A stretch of DNA of 64,000 nucleotides from Oleidesulfovibrio sp047973035 (GCF_047973035.1 NZ_JBKEBF010000037.1:186001-250000), one strand, 5' to 3'. Positions 41,814 through 51,099 are shown, counted from the first letter of the stretch. A program made the numbers and translations. The notes: generated by a model from the sequence alone, not told the origin.

Positions 41814-44255
41814 ATGAACAGTAACGAAGATAGAGGCATTTTGTCCCCTATGGGCAGAAGAGAGTTTTTAAAATGGACTGCCATTGCAGGGGGAACCCTT
41901 GCGGCGCACGCCAGCGGCCTGCTGGCGTTTGTCGGGCAGGCACAGGCTCAGAAAGCGCTGGGTTTCGACCGGTCTGTGTGGACATGCTGTACCGTGAACT
42001 GCGGCAGCCGTTGTCTGATTAAAGGCCATGTCAAAGACGGGGCGCTGGTGCGTATCAGTACGGATGACACTGGCGACGATACATACGGAACCCATCAGAT
42101 CAGGGCATGTCTGCGCGGCCGCTCCATCCGCAAACGGGTAAACCACCCCGACAGACTGAAATACCCCCTGAAGCGTGTAGGCGAACGTGGTGAAGGCAAG
42201 TTCGAACGCATTACATGGGAACAGGCTTTTGAAGAAATCGCCGGTCGAATGCAGAAAGCCATCAAGGAACATGGCAATGAATCGCTTTTCATTAATTACG
42301 GTACCGGCACCCTTGGTGCGGTAATGTCTCGCTCATGGCATCCCAGCGCAAGCCCCATGGCCCGTCTGATGAATGCTATGGGCGGCTACGTTGACCAGTA
42401 TGGCGACTACAGCGCGGGACAGCTGGAAAGCGCTCTGCCGCCTATGTTCGGCAGCGGCTGGGTTGCCGGTAATACGTTTGCGGATATCCGTCACAGCAAG
42501 CTTGTTCTGCTGTTCGGCGACAACCCCGCAGGCTGCCGCATGAGCGGGGGCGGTCTGGTATACGACATCATCAAGGCGCGTCAGGACGGCATGGCCCGTA
42601 TCATCAGCATTGACCCGCGCTATACCGACACCAATACCGCCGTGGGTGACGAATGGATTCCCATCCGGCCCGGTACGGATACGGCTCTGGTGTGCGGCCT
42701 TGCCCACGTGCTGATCAGAGAGAATCTGGTGGATCAGGAGTTTCTGGATAACTGTACCATCGGGTTTGATGAAGACCATATGCCCGAAGGCGTCGGCCCG
42801 AACAACTCGTACAAATCGTACATTCTGGGGCTGGGCGAAGACGGTGTGGAAAAAACACCGGAGTGGGCATCTGAAATTACCGGTATTCCTGCGCAGCGCA
42901 TTATTCAGCTTGCGCGTGAAGTTGCAGGGGCAAAGCCTGCGTTCATCGTGCAGGGCTGGAGTCTGCAGCGTCATGCCAACGGCGAACAGACTGCCCGCGC
43001 TATCTGCACGCTGGCGGCTCTTACCGGCAATATAGGCGTGCGCGGCGGCAACACCGGAGCAAGAGAAGGCAACGTCGGCTTCAGCTTTGTGCCGTTCCCC
43101 ATGCTGAAAAATAACGTGAAGGCCGTTATTTCGCACTACGCATGGCCCATGGCCATTGAACGCGGCAAAACCATGACCGCCACCAATGCGGGCGTTCGCG
43201 GTGCGGAAAAGCTGGGTGCCGACATGAAGTTCCTGTGGAGCTACGCAGGTAACGCACTTATCAACCAGCACTCAGACATCAACGCCACTGCAAAACTGCT
43301 GAAGGACGACACCAAGCTGGAAACAATTGTGGTGGTGGACAACTTCATGACTTCCAGCGCCAGGTTTGCAGACTATGTGCTGCCTGCCGTTACCACGCAG
43401 GAAGAGCGCGACCTGTGTGACGGAGCCAAATCGTCCGTCATGCAGTATCTGATTTTTGCGGATAAAGTTGTAGAGCCGATGGGTGAGTGCAAAAGTATTT
43501 ATGATATTTGCGTAGGCATTGCCGGAGCAGTCAGCCCCGAGCTGAAGCAGAAATATACAGAAGGCCGCACCCGCGACCAGTGGATTGAATACCTTTACCA
43601 CGAGACCCGCAAAAAATATTCTGACCTGCCTGCAGATATGGAAGAGGCCTTCAATATGGGCGTATACAAAAAGCGCATCGACGGCGAACCCCCTGTGCCA
43701 TACGAAGCGTTTAGAAAAGACTCTGATGCACATCCTCTGAACACGCCCTCCGGCAAAGTGGAAATATTCTGTAAAGAACTGCATGACATCGGCCTGCGCT
43801 GGGAACTGCCAAAGGGTGACCGTATCACCGGGCTGCCTATCTATGATCCCGCGTGGGAAGGCCCTTCGGACCCGCTGACGGAAAAATATCCGCTGCAGCT
43901 TATCGGCCACCATTACAAGCAAAGAACCCACTCGTCATATGGCAACCTTGAGTGGACGGCGCAGGTGGCGCCTCAGCGTGTTTGGATGAACCCGCTGGAC
44001 GCTCAGGCCCGTGGTATCAGTCATGGCGACATGGTTGAGATATTCAACGATCGTGGCCGTGTGCGTATTCCCGCAAAGGTGACGGACCGTATCGCCCCCG
44101 GAGTAGCTTCGCTTCCGCAGGGTGCGTGGTATACGCCGGACAAGGACGGTGTGGACACCGGCGGGTGCATCAATACGCTTACCCTCTACCGCCCGACGCC
44201 TCTGGCAAAGTCCAACCCGCAGCATACCAACCTTGTTGAAATCAAGAAGGCGTAG
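41814..44255 (+). CDS. dmsA: DMSO reductase-like molybdopterin subunit
   Basis: 813 residues with a twin-arginine signal (GRREFLKWTA near 14-23, cut after AQA near 44). FS0 cluster cysteines are in WTCCTVNCGSRC and ACLRGRS. The Mo ligand position is Ser200 in YGDYSAGQ, the serine typical of the DMSO/TMAO/biotin-sulfoxide reductase branch, not Cys as in polysulfide and periplasmic nitrate reductases. The C-terminal domain begins around YPLQLIGHHYKQRTHSS. With the following dmsB, dmsC and a TorD-type chaperone it forms a complete DmsABC operon. It reduces DMSO or a related S- or N-oxide, with periplasmic orientation implied by the Tat signal. Exact substrate is inference. Confidence 0.9.
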   Translation: MNSNEDRGILSPMGRREFLKWTAIAGGTLAAHASGLLAFVGQAQAQKALGFDRSVWTCCTVNCGSRCLIKGHVKDGALVRISTDDTGDDTYGTHQIRACLRGRSIRKRVNHPDRLKYPLKRVGERGEGKFERITWEQAFEEIAGRMQKAIKEHGNESLFINYGTGTLGAVMSRSWHPSASPMARLMNAMGGYVDQYGDYSAGQLESALPPMFGSGWVAGNTFADIRHSKLVLLFGDNPAGCRMSGGGLVYDIIKARQDGMARIISIDPRYTDTNTAVGDEWIPIRPGTDTALVCGLAHVLIRENLVDQEFLDNCTIGFDEDHMPEGVGPNNSYKSYILGLGEDGVEKTPEWASEITGIPAQRIIQLAREVAGAKPAFIVQGWSLQRHANGEQTARAICTLAALTGNIGVRGGNTGAREGNVGFSFVPFPMLKNNVKAVISHYAWPMAIERGKTMTATNAGVRGAEKLGADMKFLWSYAGNALINQHSDINATAKLLKDDTKLETIVVVDNFMTSSARFADYVLPAVTTQEERDLCDGAKSSVMQYLIFADKVVEPMGECKSIYDICVGIAGAVSPELKQKYTEGRTRDQWIEYLYHETRKKYSDLPADMEEAFNMGVYKKRIDGEPPVPYEAFRKDSDAHPLNTPSGKVEIFCKELHDIGLRWELPKGDRITGLPIYDPAWEGPSDPLTEKYPLQLIGHHYKQRTHSSYGNLEWTAQVAPQRVWMNPLDAQARGISHGDMVEIFNDRGRVRIPAKVTDRIAPGVASLPQGAWYTPDKDGVDTGGCINTLTLYRPTPLAKSNPQHTNLVEIKKA

Positions 44256-44267
44256 GAGGGGTAGCAA

Positions 44268-44879
44268 ATGGCAAAGCAATTAGGTTTCTATATCGATATG
44301 AACGCCTGCACGGGCTGCAAAACCTGTATGATCGCCTGCATCGACAAGCATGATCTGCCTGCGGGTGTGCAGTTCCGCCGTGTAAGCGAATATGTGGGTG
44401 GCGACTGGATTGTGTCCGGCAAAACGTTCACCCAGTCGGTGTTTGTGTACAACCTGACAATGGCCTGCAACCATTGCGAAGACCCCGCCTGTGCCAAGGC
44501 GTGCCCTACCACGGCCATGCACAAGGAAGACGGCATAGTTTTTGTGGATGAGAAAAAATGCATCGGCTGCCGCTATTGTGAGTGGGTGTGTCCGTACAGC
44601 GCTCCGCAGTTCAATGCAGAAAAAGGCAAGATGACAAAGTGCGACTTCTGCCGTGATTATCTGGCGCTGGGTATGCCGCCGGCCTGTGTGGCTGCCTGTC
44701 CCACCAGAGCGCTGAAGTTCGGCGAATATGAAGAGCTGGTACAAAAATACGGCAAGGCAATGGTGGCCCCGCTGCCCGCTGCCTCGGTTACCGGTCCGCA
44801 TCTGGTGCTTACGCCGCACCGCAATAGTCGTCCTGTCGGCTCCACCGAAGGCAATGTAGTGAATAAGGAGGAGGTGTAA
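44268..44879 (+). CDS. dmsB: DMSO reductase iron-sulfur subunit
   Basis: 203 residues, no signal, carrying four ferredoxin-type cysteine groups: CTGCKTCMIAC near 14, CNHCEDPACAKACP near 66, CIGCRYCEWVCP near 98 and CDFC with CVAACP near 125-145. This is the DmsB/PsrB layout of four [4Fe-4S] clusters that pass electrons from the membrane anchor to DmsA; it is exported bound to the DmsA signal. GAGG GG lies ahead of ATG 44268, 12 bases after dmsA, and its end contains the ribosome site for dmsC. Confidence 0.92.
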   Translation: MAKQLGFYIDMNACTGCKTCMIACIDKHDLPAGVQFRRVSEYVGGDWIVSGKTFTQSVFVYNLTMACNHCEDPACAKACPTTAMHKEDGIVFVDEKKCIGCRYCEWVCPYSAPQFNAEKGKMTKCDFCRDYLALGMPPACVAACPTRALKFGEYEELVQKYGKAMVAPLPAASVTGPHLVLTPHRNSRPVGSTEGNVVNKEEV

Positions 44880-44880
44880 C

Positions 44881-45747
44881 ATGCATATTACCTCTGTCAG
44901 TCTTATCGTCTTTACGGTGCTGATGCAGACCGCCGCAGGATTGGTTCTTGCTGCCGAACTGGCAAGAACAGACGATGCGGCGGAGCAGTCCAGACTTGCT
45001 CTGTGCCTGCCTGTTGCACTGGGGCTTGGTATATTCAGCCTGATGTTCGCCTCGACACACCTTGCCAGCCCGCTTGCTGCAGTCTACGTGCTGAACAATG
45101 TGTTCAGTTCTGCCCTCTCGTTTGAGATATTCTGCTGCAGTCTGTTCATCGGCCTTATGGCCGTTACGCTGTTCCTGCGGCTGAAGGGGCTTGAGCTGGC
45201 TTCGCTGTTCGGCAAGCTGAGCGCCGCCGCAGGACTGGTGGCTGTCTATTCCATTGCCAGAGTGTACATGCAGGAAACCATGCCGACCCTTGATACCGGC
45301 GGTACGCTGCTGTCATTTCTCGGCACCGGCCTTCTGGTGGGCGGCGTACTGGGCATGCTGCTGTACAGCCTGAAAGTGAAGAATACTCCTGCGGAAGAAA
45401 ATAGCTTCAGCCCCGCAAAAGTATTTATAACTGTTGCCCTGCTGGGTTTCGGGCTTGAATTTATTGCGCTTCCGCTGAACATGATGGCGCGTAGCTTTGA
45501 AGGCGCATACGGCACAACCGGATTGCAGATGATGCTTTCCACTGCAACGGCGGCCTGCCTGCCGTACAGTAATGCCCTGATTGTTGCAGGTCTGCTGGCC
45601 TGCCTGTGGGGATGGGCCGGTTCGCTTAAAAAAAGTTACGCCGCGCCTCTGGTGCGCGGCAGCATGGTGGGATTTGTCTGCGTTCTGGCTGGGTCGCTGG
45701 CTGTGCGCTACTTCTTTTATGAATCCTATATCCGATTAGGCATCTAA
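44881..45747 (+). CDS. dmsC: DMSO reductase membrane anchor subunit
   Basis: 288 residues with eight hydrophobic helices, starting at ATG 44881 one base after dmsB with AAGGAGGAGG. It lacks heme-binding histidine pairs as is usual in the DmsC/NrfD-like anchor, and holds the menaquinol oxidation site. The family call rests mainly on operon position and helix count, plus the N-terminal FTVLMQTAAGLVL and TLFLRLK stretches. It anchors DmsAB on the periplasmic side of the membrane. Confidence 0.88.
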   Translation: MHITSVSLIVFTVLMQTAAGLVLAAELARTDDAAEQSRLALCLPVALGLGIFSLMFASTHLASPLAAVYVLNNVFSSALSFEIFCCSLFIGLMAVTLFLRLKGLELASLFGKLSAAAGLVAVYSIARVYMQETMPTLDTGGTLLSFLGTGLLVGGVLGMLLYSLKVKNTPAEENSFSPAKVFITVALLGFGLEFIALPLNMMARSFEGAYGTTGLQMMLSTATAACLPYSNALIVAGLLACLWGWAGSLKKSYAAPLVRGSMVGFVCVLAGSLAVRYFFYESYIRLGI

Positions 45748-45752
45748 ACGGC

Positions 45753-45784
45753 GGCTGGGTCGGGCCATGCGGCTCGTCCCAGCC
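45753..45784 (+). other. Hairpin in the dmsC to chaperone gap
   Basis: GGCTGGG (45753-45759) and CCCAGCC (45778-45784) pair; no T run follows, so it more likely tunes or protects the mRNA between dmsC and the chaperone gene than terminates it. Confidence 0.4.
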
Positions 45785-45804
45785 TGTCATATAAGTGAAA
45801 TATC

Positions 45805-46434
45805 ATGCAACAATATGCACTTGCGTTATCTTTTTTTGCCAGACTTCTTACGCAACGGGTTGATGAAGCCTTTTTACATGAACTGATTGATCAGAATCTG
45901 ATGGACTCATGGTTTCTGCCCGTAAAAGACGCTGACGCGCAGCAGGGGCTTGACCTTCTCCGCGGCTCTCTTACCCGTTCAGGCACTGCGGGAATACCTG
46001 CACTGAACGTTGCTTTGGATGCAGATTTTTTTGAACTTTTCGAGATGTCGCCGCCACGGTGCTATGTTCACGAATCCGTGTGGCGCAGCAAGGACAAGCT
46101 TTTCAACGAAGAAGAAACGTTTCAGGTAAAAGCCTGGTATGCACAATACGGTCTGCTGGGTACAGGCAACCATCATGGCCCTGTGGACCATATCGGTGTG
46201 GAAATGAGCTTTGTATCGCACCTTTTGTATCTTGCGGATTCCGCGGAGCAGAGTGCTGCCGGGATTATGCAGGATGTCCGGAAGTTTCTTGCCTGCCACC
46301 TTATGATGTGGGGAGTGGGATGTCTGGATGAAATCAGCGTTAAGGCCGGAACCGATTTTTATAAGGGGACCGCGCTGCTGGCCAAAAGCACACTGAAGTC
46401 TCTTGATGCGGCTGTATCAGAAGTTGATTTGTAG
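45805..46434 (+). CDS. TorD/DmsD-family molybdoenzyme chaperone
   Basis: 209 residues, all-helical, no signal peptide. The conserved Y/H-E-S-V motif is CYVHESVWRSKDKLF near residue 86, and NHHGPVDHIGVEMSFVSHLL near 130 matches the D-H-x-x-x-E signature by which TorD/DmsD proteins recognise Tat signals of molybdoenzymes. It checks cofactor loading of DmsA before export. It is the fourth gene of the operon, 57 bases after dmsC with a weak ribosome site. The specific name dmsD cannot be assigned without a tree. Confidence 0.88.
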   Translation: MQQYALALSFFARLLTQRVDEAFLHELIDQNLMDSWFLPVKDADAQQGLDLLRGSLTRSGTAGIPALNVALDADFFELFEMSPPRCYVHESVWRSKDKLFNEEETFQVKAWYAQYGLLGTGNHHGPVDHIGVEMSFVSHLLYLADSAEQSAAGIMQDVRKFLACHLMMWGVGCLDEISVKAGTDFYKGTALLAKSTLKSLDAAVSEVDL

Positions 46435-46490
46435 GACAGGGGTAACATAGGTCCGATCACACAGGTCCGGCAGCACAGCAAGCCGGTATT

Positions 46491-46757
46491 TCAGCGTTTG
46501 GTGGCAAGGGTGCCCGTAAGCTGCATTTCCACAGAAGCTTCTGTGTTGGGGCTTTCGGCTGGAGGATCGAATGGAGCACCTGCGCCTGCGGGTGAAATAT
46601 GCAGGCCTTTCAGCATGGCCGCATTTTGAATGGCGGCCTGCTGCAGCAGGCCGATGGCCTCTGGCGTGGCGTGCTCTTCGCACAGGCAGCGTGACTCCTG
46701 ATGTGGCAATCCGGCAACGCAGACACTGGCGGGACTGCCGCATATCAGGCAAACCAC
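46491..46757 (-). CDS. Small cysteine-rich (likely zinc) protein
   Basis: 88 residues starting at GTG 46757, preceded by AAAGGAG. The N-terminus has MVCLICGSPASVC and SRCLCEEH, a C-x2-C ... C-x-C-x2-H arrangement that could hold one zinc ion; the rest is Ala/Pro-rich and probably disordered. It follows a MerR-like coiled-coil gene by 55 bases on the same strand. I recognise no family; a role in binding that protein or DNA is a guess. Confidence 0.6.
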   Translation of the reverse strand: MVCLICGSPASVCVAGLPHQESRCLCEEHATPEAIGLLQQAAIQNAAMLKGLHISPAGAGAPFDPPAESPNTEASVEMQLTGTLATKR

Positions 46758-46812
46758 AGGATTTCTCCTTTCATATGCCGGCAGAAAGCTTTTTCGGGGC
46801 AGGTATGTTTTT

Positions 46813-47451
46813 TCATGCCTGCCCTTGCTTTTCGGTACGGGTTGCCGCCATTTTGCTCAGCCATTTCCGCATCTGGTCAAGGTCCTGCTGATGTACTTTT
46901 TCTGACGTGGCGAGCAGGGTTTTCAACTGTCCTACCTCGCGCCGCAGCTCTGCCACTTCGCCTTCTCTCTGGCTTAATGCCTTTTCCAGTGCAGAAACAG
47001 AAGCATCCTTGCGATTCATGACCGCAAGAGATTCCGCAATGCGCTCCATGGCTTGGCTTTGCTGTTCCAGCAGGGCGAAAAGGGCGGCTTGTCCCTGTGT
47101 GATGCTGTCCGGATTGTCTATAACCGCAAGGGTTGCGGCCTGTTGCAATGCAGGCGCCGCGTCAGCAGGTTCAGAGGCTGCAGGCTTCGCGTGTTCGGGA
47201 GGGCCGAAACGCTGTTGCAGTGAATGCTCGACAGTCATGGCATTTTTGCGATGATGCATTTCGTTCACGATAAAGGTGAACGTTTCCAGCGCAGCAGGCA
47301 GGTATCTGCGCCGCTTTCCTTGCCCCGCATGAGGCAGGTAGGCAAGAAACCGCTTGCAGTAATAGCGGGCTGTGGATTCCGGCAGGTTATGCCGCTGTGC
47401 AAGTTCCGCAATGGTCAGAAGGCCTGTTGGCTGAGCCTGTTGTCGGGACAT
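46813..47451 (-). CDS. MerR-like HTH protein with long coiled coil
   Basis: 212 residues, preceded by AAGGAGG. An N-terminal winged-helix of the MerR/excisionase type (LLTIAELAQRHNLPESTARYYCKRFLAYLP) covers residues 10-45, then about 60 residues of linker rich in Ala and Pro, and from 115 to the end a heptad-patterned coiled coil (QSQAMERIAESLAVMNRK onwards). No effector domain is seen. The plan recalls plasmid or chromosome partition and cell-cycle factors such as RacA as well as MerR-like regulators; which one is not settled. It is cotranscribed with a small zinc-like protein. Confidence 0.7.
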   Translation of the reverse strand: MSRQQAQPTGLLTIAELAQRHNLPESTARYYCKRFLAYLPHAGQGKRRRYLPAALETFTFIVNEMHHRKNAMTVEHSLQQRFGPPEHAKPAASEPADAAPALQQAATLAVIDNPDSITQGQAALFALLEQQSQAMERIAESLAVMNRKDASVSALEKALSQREGEVAELRREVGQLKTLLATSEKVHQQDLDQMRKWLSKMAATRTEKQGQA

Positions 47452-47602
47452 GGTTCCTCCTTGCTATGTGGCGGGCAAAGGGGACAGAGCGCATTATAGT
47501 TTATGCTATTACAATCGTAATATGTTCGCCATAAGATAGCAACCCGTCTCTGAAAAACAGATGAAAAGTTGTAATGCGGCTGTTTTTTAGGGGGCACCCC
47601 GA

Positions 47603-47631
47603 TTGACAAGGGTCGTTTGAGACTGCATAGA
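47603..47631 (+). promoter_or_regulatory. Promoter of the HU gene
   Basis: A consensus -35 TTGACA (47603-47608), a 17-base spacer and CATAGA at 47626-47631 fit a sigma-70 promoter about 70 bases ahead of the start. Confidence 0.6.
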
Positions 47632-47700
47632 AAGTGGGAAACTATTGGTGCTAGGCTTTTTCCGGGGGGAAAACACGGTTCCATGAAGGAGGAGCTCCAA

Positions 47701-47988
47701 ATGCTGACCAAAGCTGAATTCGTTGCGGCTTTCAAAGACGCGCTGCCCGAAGTATTCGAAACCAAAGTTAGTGCCGAAAAAGCATACGATGCTTTTTGTC
47801 AGGTACTGGCTGACGGCATTGCCGCAAAGCAAGGTGTGCGTTTGCCTAACGTAGGCGCACTGACTGTTGCAGAGCGTGCAGAGCGTCAGGGCCGTAACCC
47901 TCAGACGGGCCAGCCCATGACTATTCCCGCCCGCAAGGTGGTAAAGTTCTCGCCCGCCAAGAGTCTTGTAGAAGGCGTGAACAAATAG
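47701..47988 (+). CDS. HU-family DNA-binding protein
   Basis: 95 residues from ATG 47701, with AAGGAGGAG upstream. The N-terminal helix-turn-helix dimer region (MLTKAEFVAAFKDALPE) is followed by the strands VRLPNVGALTVAERAER and the DNA-wrapping arm RNPQTGQPMTIPARKVVKFSPAKSL. RNP followed by TG and IPA is the arm signature of HU/IHF. It compacts and bends DNA. Promoter and terminator are strong, in keeping with abundant expression. Confidence 0.94.
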   Translation: MLTKAEFVAAFKDALPEVFETKVSAEKAYDAFCQVLADGIAAKQGVRLPNVGALTVAERAERQGRNPQTGQPMTIPARKVVKFSPAKSLVEGVNK

Positions 47989-48006
47989 TTCTGTTTGGGT
48001 AACGCT

Positions 48007-48037
48007 AAACGGCCATGGTTTCCATGGCCGTTTTTTT
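48007..48037 (+). terminator. Terminator after the HU gene
   Basis: A 12-bp stem (48007-48018 with 48022-48033), loop TTT, then seven T. Confidence 0.92.
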
Positions 48038-48117
48038 ATGCCTGCTGAACAGTTGCGGTGTGCCTTTGCGGAAACGTAAAATGGTTGCGCATCCTGCGAC
48101 GGCCTGACAATGGCGGG

Positions 48118-48675
48118 CTAGGGTACTATGCGGCGTACAGAAATAAGTCTGGGCCACCAGTAGCCGTTTGTGTAGGGCTCTTCCCGTACGGCAGCGCCGG
48201 ATTTCGGGCTGTGTATAAAAGTACCGCCGCCGCTGACTATGCCGGTGTGCAGCCCCTTTCGCCCGATGCGGAATACAAGGATATCGCCTGCTACAGCCTG
48301 TGCAGGGGCTATCGCCTTGCCTGATGATGCCTGCGCGGCCGTCATGCGGGGTACGGCAAGGCCGTTGTGCCGCATGACCCACCACACAAAGCCGGAGCAA
48401 TCAAAGCCTTCCTGCGGGGATGCTCCGCCCCATTTGTATGGTACGCCGATGACGGCTTGTGCCGTGCGTACAACGGCTACTCTGTCTTTCTGCCCTTGCG
48501 GCGGCAATGTTCTGTACGCGACGGAACCTTGATGTCCCCCTGCACCTGAAGCGGGCAGGACGGTTTTTGAACCGCACCCGCCTGCCAGCACAAGCATCAG
48601 CACTACCGGCAGTAAGGCCGCTAAACGGTGCGTAAACGCGTTGGAAATGTGTGACGACAGTGACAAAAACTTCAT
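48118..48675 (-). CDS. NlpC/P60 cysteine peptidase, lipoprotein
   Basis: 185 residues. The signal region ends in a lipobox-like LAGGC (C34). The NlpC/P60 catalytic residues are C93 in FDCSGF, H143 in GLHTGIV and H155 in FIHSPKS; the W-G-G-x-S motif (YKWGGASP) lies before the cysteine. It cleaves peptide bonds within peptidoglycan stems, and resembles the Spr/NlpC endopeptidases. It stands alone, convergent with the HU gene and divergent from cysQ. Confidence 0.9.
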   Translation of the reverse strand: MKFLSLSSHISNAFTHRLAALLPVVLMLVLAGGCGSKTVLPASGAGGHQGSVAYRTLPPQGQKDRVAVVRTAQAVIGVPYKWGGASPQEGFDCSGFVWWVMRHNGLAVPRMTAAQASSGKAIAPAQAVAGDILVFRIGRKGLHTGIVSGGGTFIHSPKSGAAVREEPYTNGYWWPRLISVRRIVP

Positions 48676-48733
48676 GGAGTATTATTATCAATAAGATTGA
48701 ATATTATCCAGCACAGCCTGCCAGGAGATTATA

Positions 48734-49507
48734 ATGTCTGGTCATTGCCCGTTTTCTGATTTTATCACACTTGCCCACAGGGCAGGGGCGGAGATAGCTG
48801 CACGGCAGAATGCTATTGTACGCGCAGGGGCTGATGCTGTGTTTCGTAAAGACGATAATTCGCCTGTAACAAAGGCTGACAAGGCGGCAAGCACGATTTT
48901 GTGTGAAGGATTGGCCGTGCTGGCGCCGGATATTCCTGTTATTTCCGAAGAAGAAGCCATTCCGCCCTTGGAGGTACGCCGTAGCTGGCAGGAATATTTT
49001 CTGGTCGATCCTCTGGACGGCACCAAGGGCTATCTGCGCGGGGACGGTGACTACAGCGTCTGCATTGCGTTGATGCGTAATAACCAGCCTGTTGCGGGTA
49101 TTATTCATGTTCCGGCACGGGATGTTACGTATTACGGTTCGCCGGAAGCAGGAGCATGGAAAGTAGAGGCTGAAGGCAAGCCGCAACAGCTGTACACCAG
49201 AACGCAGAGTCCCGAAGGCAGCTTTGTGGTTTTGCAAAGTCGCGTAACCTCAACGCCCAGACTGGATGCATATATGGGCGGTACTCCTCATACGCGGCTT
49301 ATTGCCAGCAGCGCGTATAAATTCTGCCTGCTGGCAGAAGGGCTGGCGCAGCTGTACCCCTGCCTGCACCCCACATGGGAGTGGGACACTGCCGCAGGGC
49401 AGGCAATTCTGCACGGCGCAGGCGGCGTAGTGACAGATCTGGAAGGCCTGCCGTTGCAATACGGCAAGCAGTCGCTGCTTAACGACAGCTTTGTGGCAAG
49501 AGCATAG
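48734..49507 (+). CDS. cysQ: 3'(2'),5'-bisphosphate nucleotidase (CysQ-like)
   Basis: 257 residues. Inositol-monophosphatase-fold motifs: EEEAIPP with the first metal-binding glutamate near 74, VDPLDGTKGYLRG near 95 (the D-x-L-D-G-T core) and EWDTAAGQAIL near 212. The DPLDGTKGF/Y form with the extra K is characteristic of CysQ, which turns over 3'-phosphoadenosine 5'-phosphate and adenosine bisphosphate. In a sulfate reducer this may protect the APS pathway; no cys genes are adjacent. Confidence 0.9.
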   Translation: MSGHCPFSDFITLAHRAGAEIAARQNAIVRAGADAVFRKDDNSPVTKADKAASTILCEGLAVLAPDIPVISEEEAIPPLEVRRSWQEYFLVDPLDGTKGYLRGDGDYSVCIALMRNNQPVAGIIHVPARDVTYYGSPEAGAWKVEAEGKPQQLYTRTQSPEGSFVVLQSRVTSTPRLDAYMGGTPHTRLIASSAYKFCLLAEGLAQLYPCLHPTWEWDTAAGQAILHGAGGVVTDLEGLPLQYGKQSLLNDSFVARA

Positions 49508-49674
49508 GGTCTGTGCCGCAACGGGCTTTCCCCTTCGCTCCGGCCCGCCACCGTATTGCTTCCGCAACGTCCCGCGATTCAGGCGTCAAATAAGCAGCGC
49601 AACGCAGGCCGCGGATGCGCTATCCACGCACACAGCAAAAAGCGGCACGCCCCGCATAGAAAGAGTGCTGTTCG

Positions 49675-50967
49675 TTACCGTTCTGTCCAAAGGGCACGGC
49701 GGCCTTTCACACGCAGTCTGCCCAGCGGCAATCCTTTGAAATAAACTCCCGCTTCCTGTGAGGATATGTCGAAATTGCGGCCAAGATGTTCATCCGCGCT
49801 CAGATCAATACTCTGACCGGACAGCAGGCCGGTAAGCAACGCCGGATCATCCACGTTTATGGCGTGCTGCGGGCAGTTTTTCATATCGGGCATCATGCAG
49901 TGCAGGCGAGGCGACAGGCGGACCTCCCCGCGGGCGGCTTTACCCAGCGGATACCCGCGCCAGCGGAATGCAGAAGGCAGCATGGTCAGAGCCTGACGTG
50001 GTAAGAACAGCGCATTGTTGCCGAACAGGGCAATTTCGCCGTCGGGCAGCAGGTTGGAGTCGGCACAGGGTGCTTCTACCGACCGCCTGTTTACTGCCAG
50101 AACCTGAAGCGGACTTGCCGCAGGCGGGGTTGCCGGACTGCCTTCTTTGCGAAAGCGTGCTATATAAAATCCTTGGGCGGAAGAGCAGGCGGGGTTTACA
50201 CGTAGCGTACCTTCACAGCCGGGCAGCAGCGGGTCTTCAAACACAAATCCTTCAAAGGGGGCTACAGGCTCGGGCACAAGCCCCAGCTCTTCCACTGCCC
50301 AGCGGACTTGTTCTTCATTTTCCTGTATGTTTGTCGTACAGGTGGAGTAGACCACAACGCCGCCGGGTGCCAGCAGACGGGCTGCTTCTTTCAGCAGCAG
50401 GCGCTGGATGCCCACAAGGGGCTTGACCTTGTCCCCTTTCCAAAGCTTGAGCACATTGGGATTTTTATCCACAGTACCCCAGCCGCTGCAGGGCGGGTCA
50501 AGCTGGATCCGGCGCCACATGCCGTCGGGCAGGGGCAACGTTTCACCGGAATAACTACAGGTGGCGGTGTGGGGCAGGTTAAGAGTGAACAGGTTCTGGC
50601 GCAACGTAGCAAGCCGTTGCGGATTGGGCTCGTTGCCCATGACGAAACCGTCCGGCCCTGTAAGTTGAGCCAGAAAGCCTGTTTTACTGCCCGGACTTGC
50701 GCACATATCGAGTACCGCGGCGCCTTGTTCCGGTGCAAGCGCCAGCGGCGGCAGCATGGAAGAACGGTCCTGAATGTAGATAAGGCCGAAAAATGCGGCA
50801 ATACTGCTGCCCAAAGGGCGCGGTTCGTGCGTAAGCCTGCGCACCCACGGTGAAATAGGTTCGGGCTCAAAGTCATAGCCCTGACTGCGCAACAACGCTT
50901 CTACAAGATGCTCCCGCCCAGCGGGACACACTATGCGGAACGACCGCACCGGATTGGAATCTGCCAT
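49675..50967 (-). CDS. RsmF-like rRNA/tRNA cytosine-5 methyltransferase (NOL1/NOP2/sun family)
   Basis: 430 residues from ATG 50967, with AGGAGG upstream. SAM-binding motif: AAVLDMCASPGSKTGFLAQL near 88; catalytic and release cysteines are in DPPCSGWGT near 150 and YSTCTTN near 195. The N-terminal part (RLTHEPRPLGSS, IYIQDRSSM) and the C-terminal PUA-like region after residue 290 match the RsmB/RsmF group. The target base is likely 16S C1407 or a tRNA cytosine, not decidable here. Confidence 0.88.
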   Translation of the reverse strand: MADSNPVRSFRIVCPAGREHLVEALLRSQGYDFEPEPISPWVRRLTHEPRPLGSSIAAFFGLIYIQDRSSMLPPLALAPEQGAAVLDMCASPGSKTGFLAQLTGPDGFVMGNEPNPQRLATLRQNLFTLNLPHTATCSYSGETLPLPDGMWRRIQLDPPCSGWGTVDKNPNVLKLWKGDKVKPLVGIQRLLLKEAARLLAPGGVVVYSTCTTNIQENEEQVRWAVEELGLVPEPVAPFEGFVFEDPLLPGCEGTLRVNPACSSAQGFYIARFRKEGSPATPPAASPLQVLAVNRRSVEAPCADSNLLPDGEIALFGNNALFLPRQALTMLPSAFRWRGYPLGKAARGEVRLSPRLHCMMPDMKNCPQHAINVDDPALLTGLLSGQSIDLSADEHLGRNFDISSQEAGVYFKGLPLGRLRVKGRRALWTER

Positions 50968-51099
50968 TTGTCCTCCTGTTTTCTGATGCGCCTCTACCCT
51001 ATGCTTGCTTGCATCAGCAAGAGGTATTATGAGATGACATTCACGGCAGCATGTCTGCCATTGATGTATGTGACCGAGATTGCGACCAAGGAGACCTTG

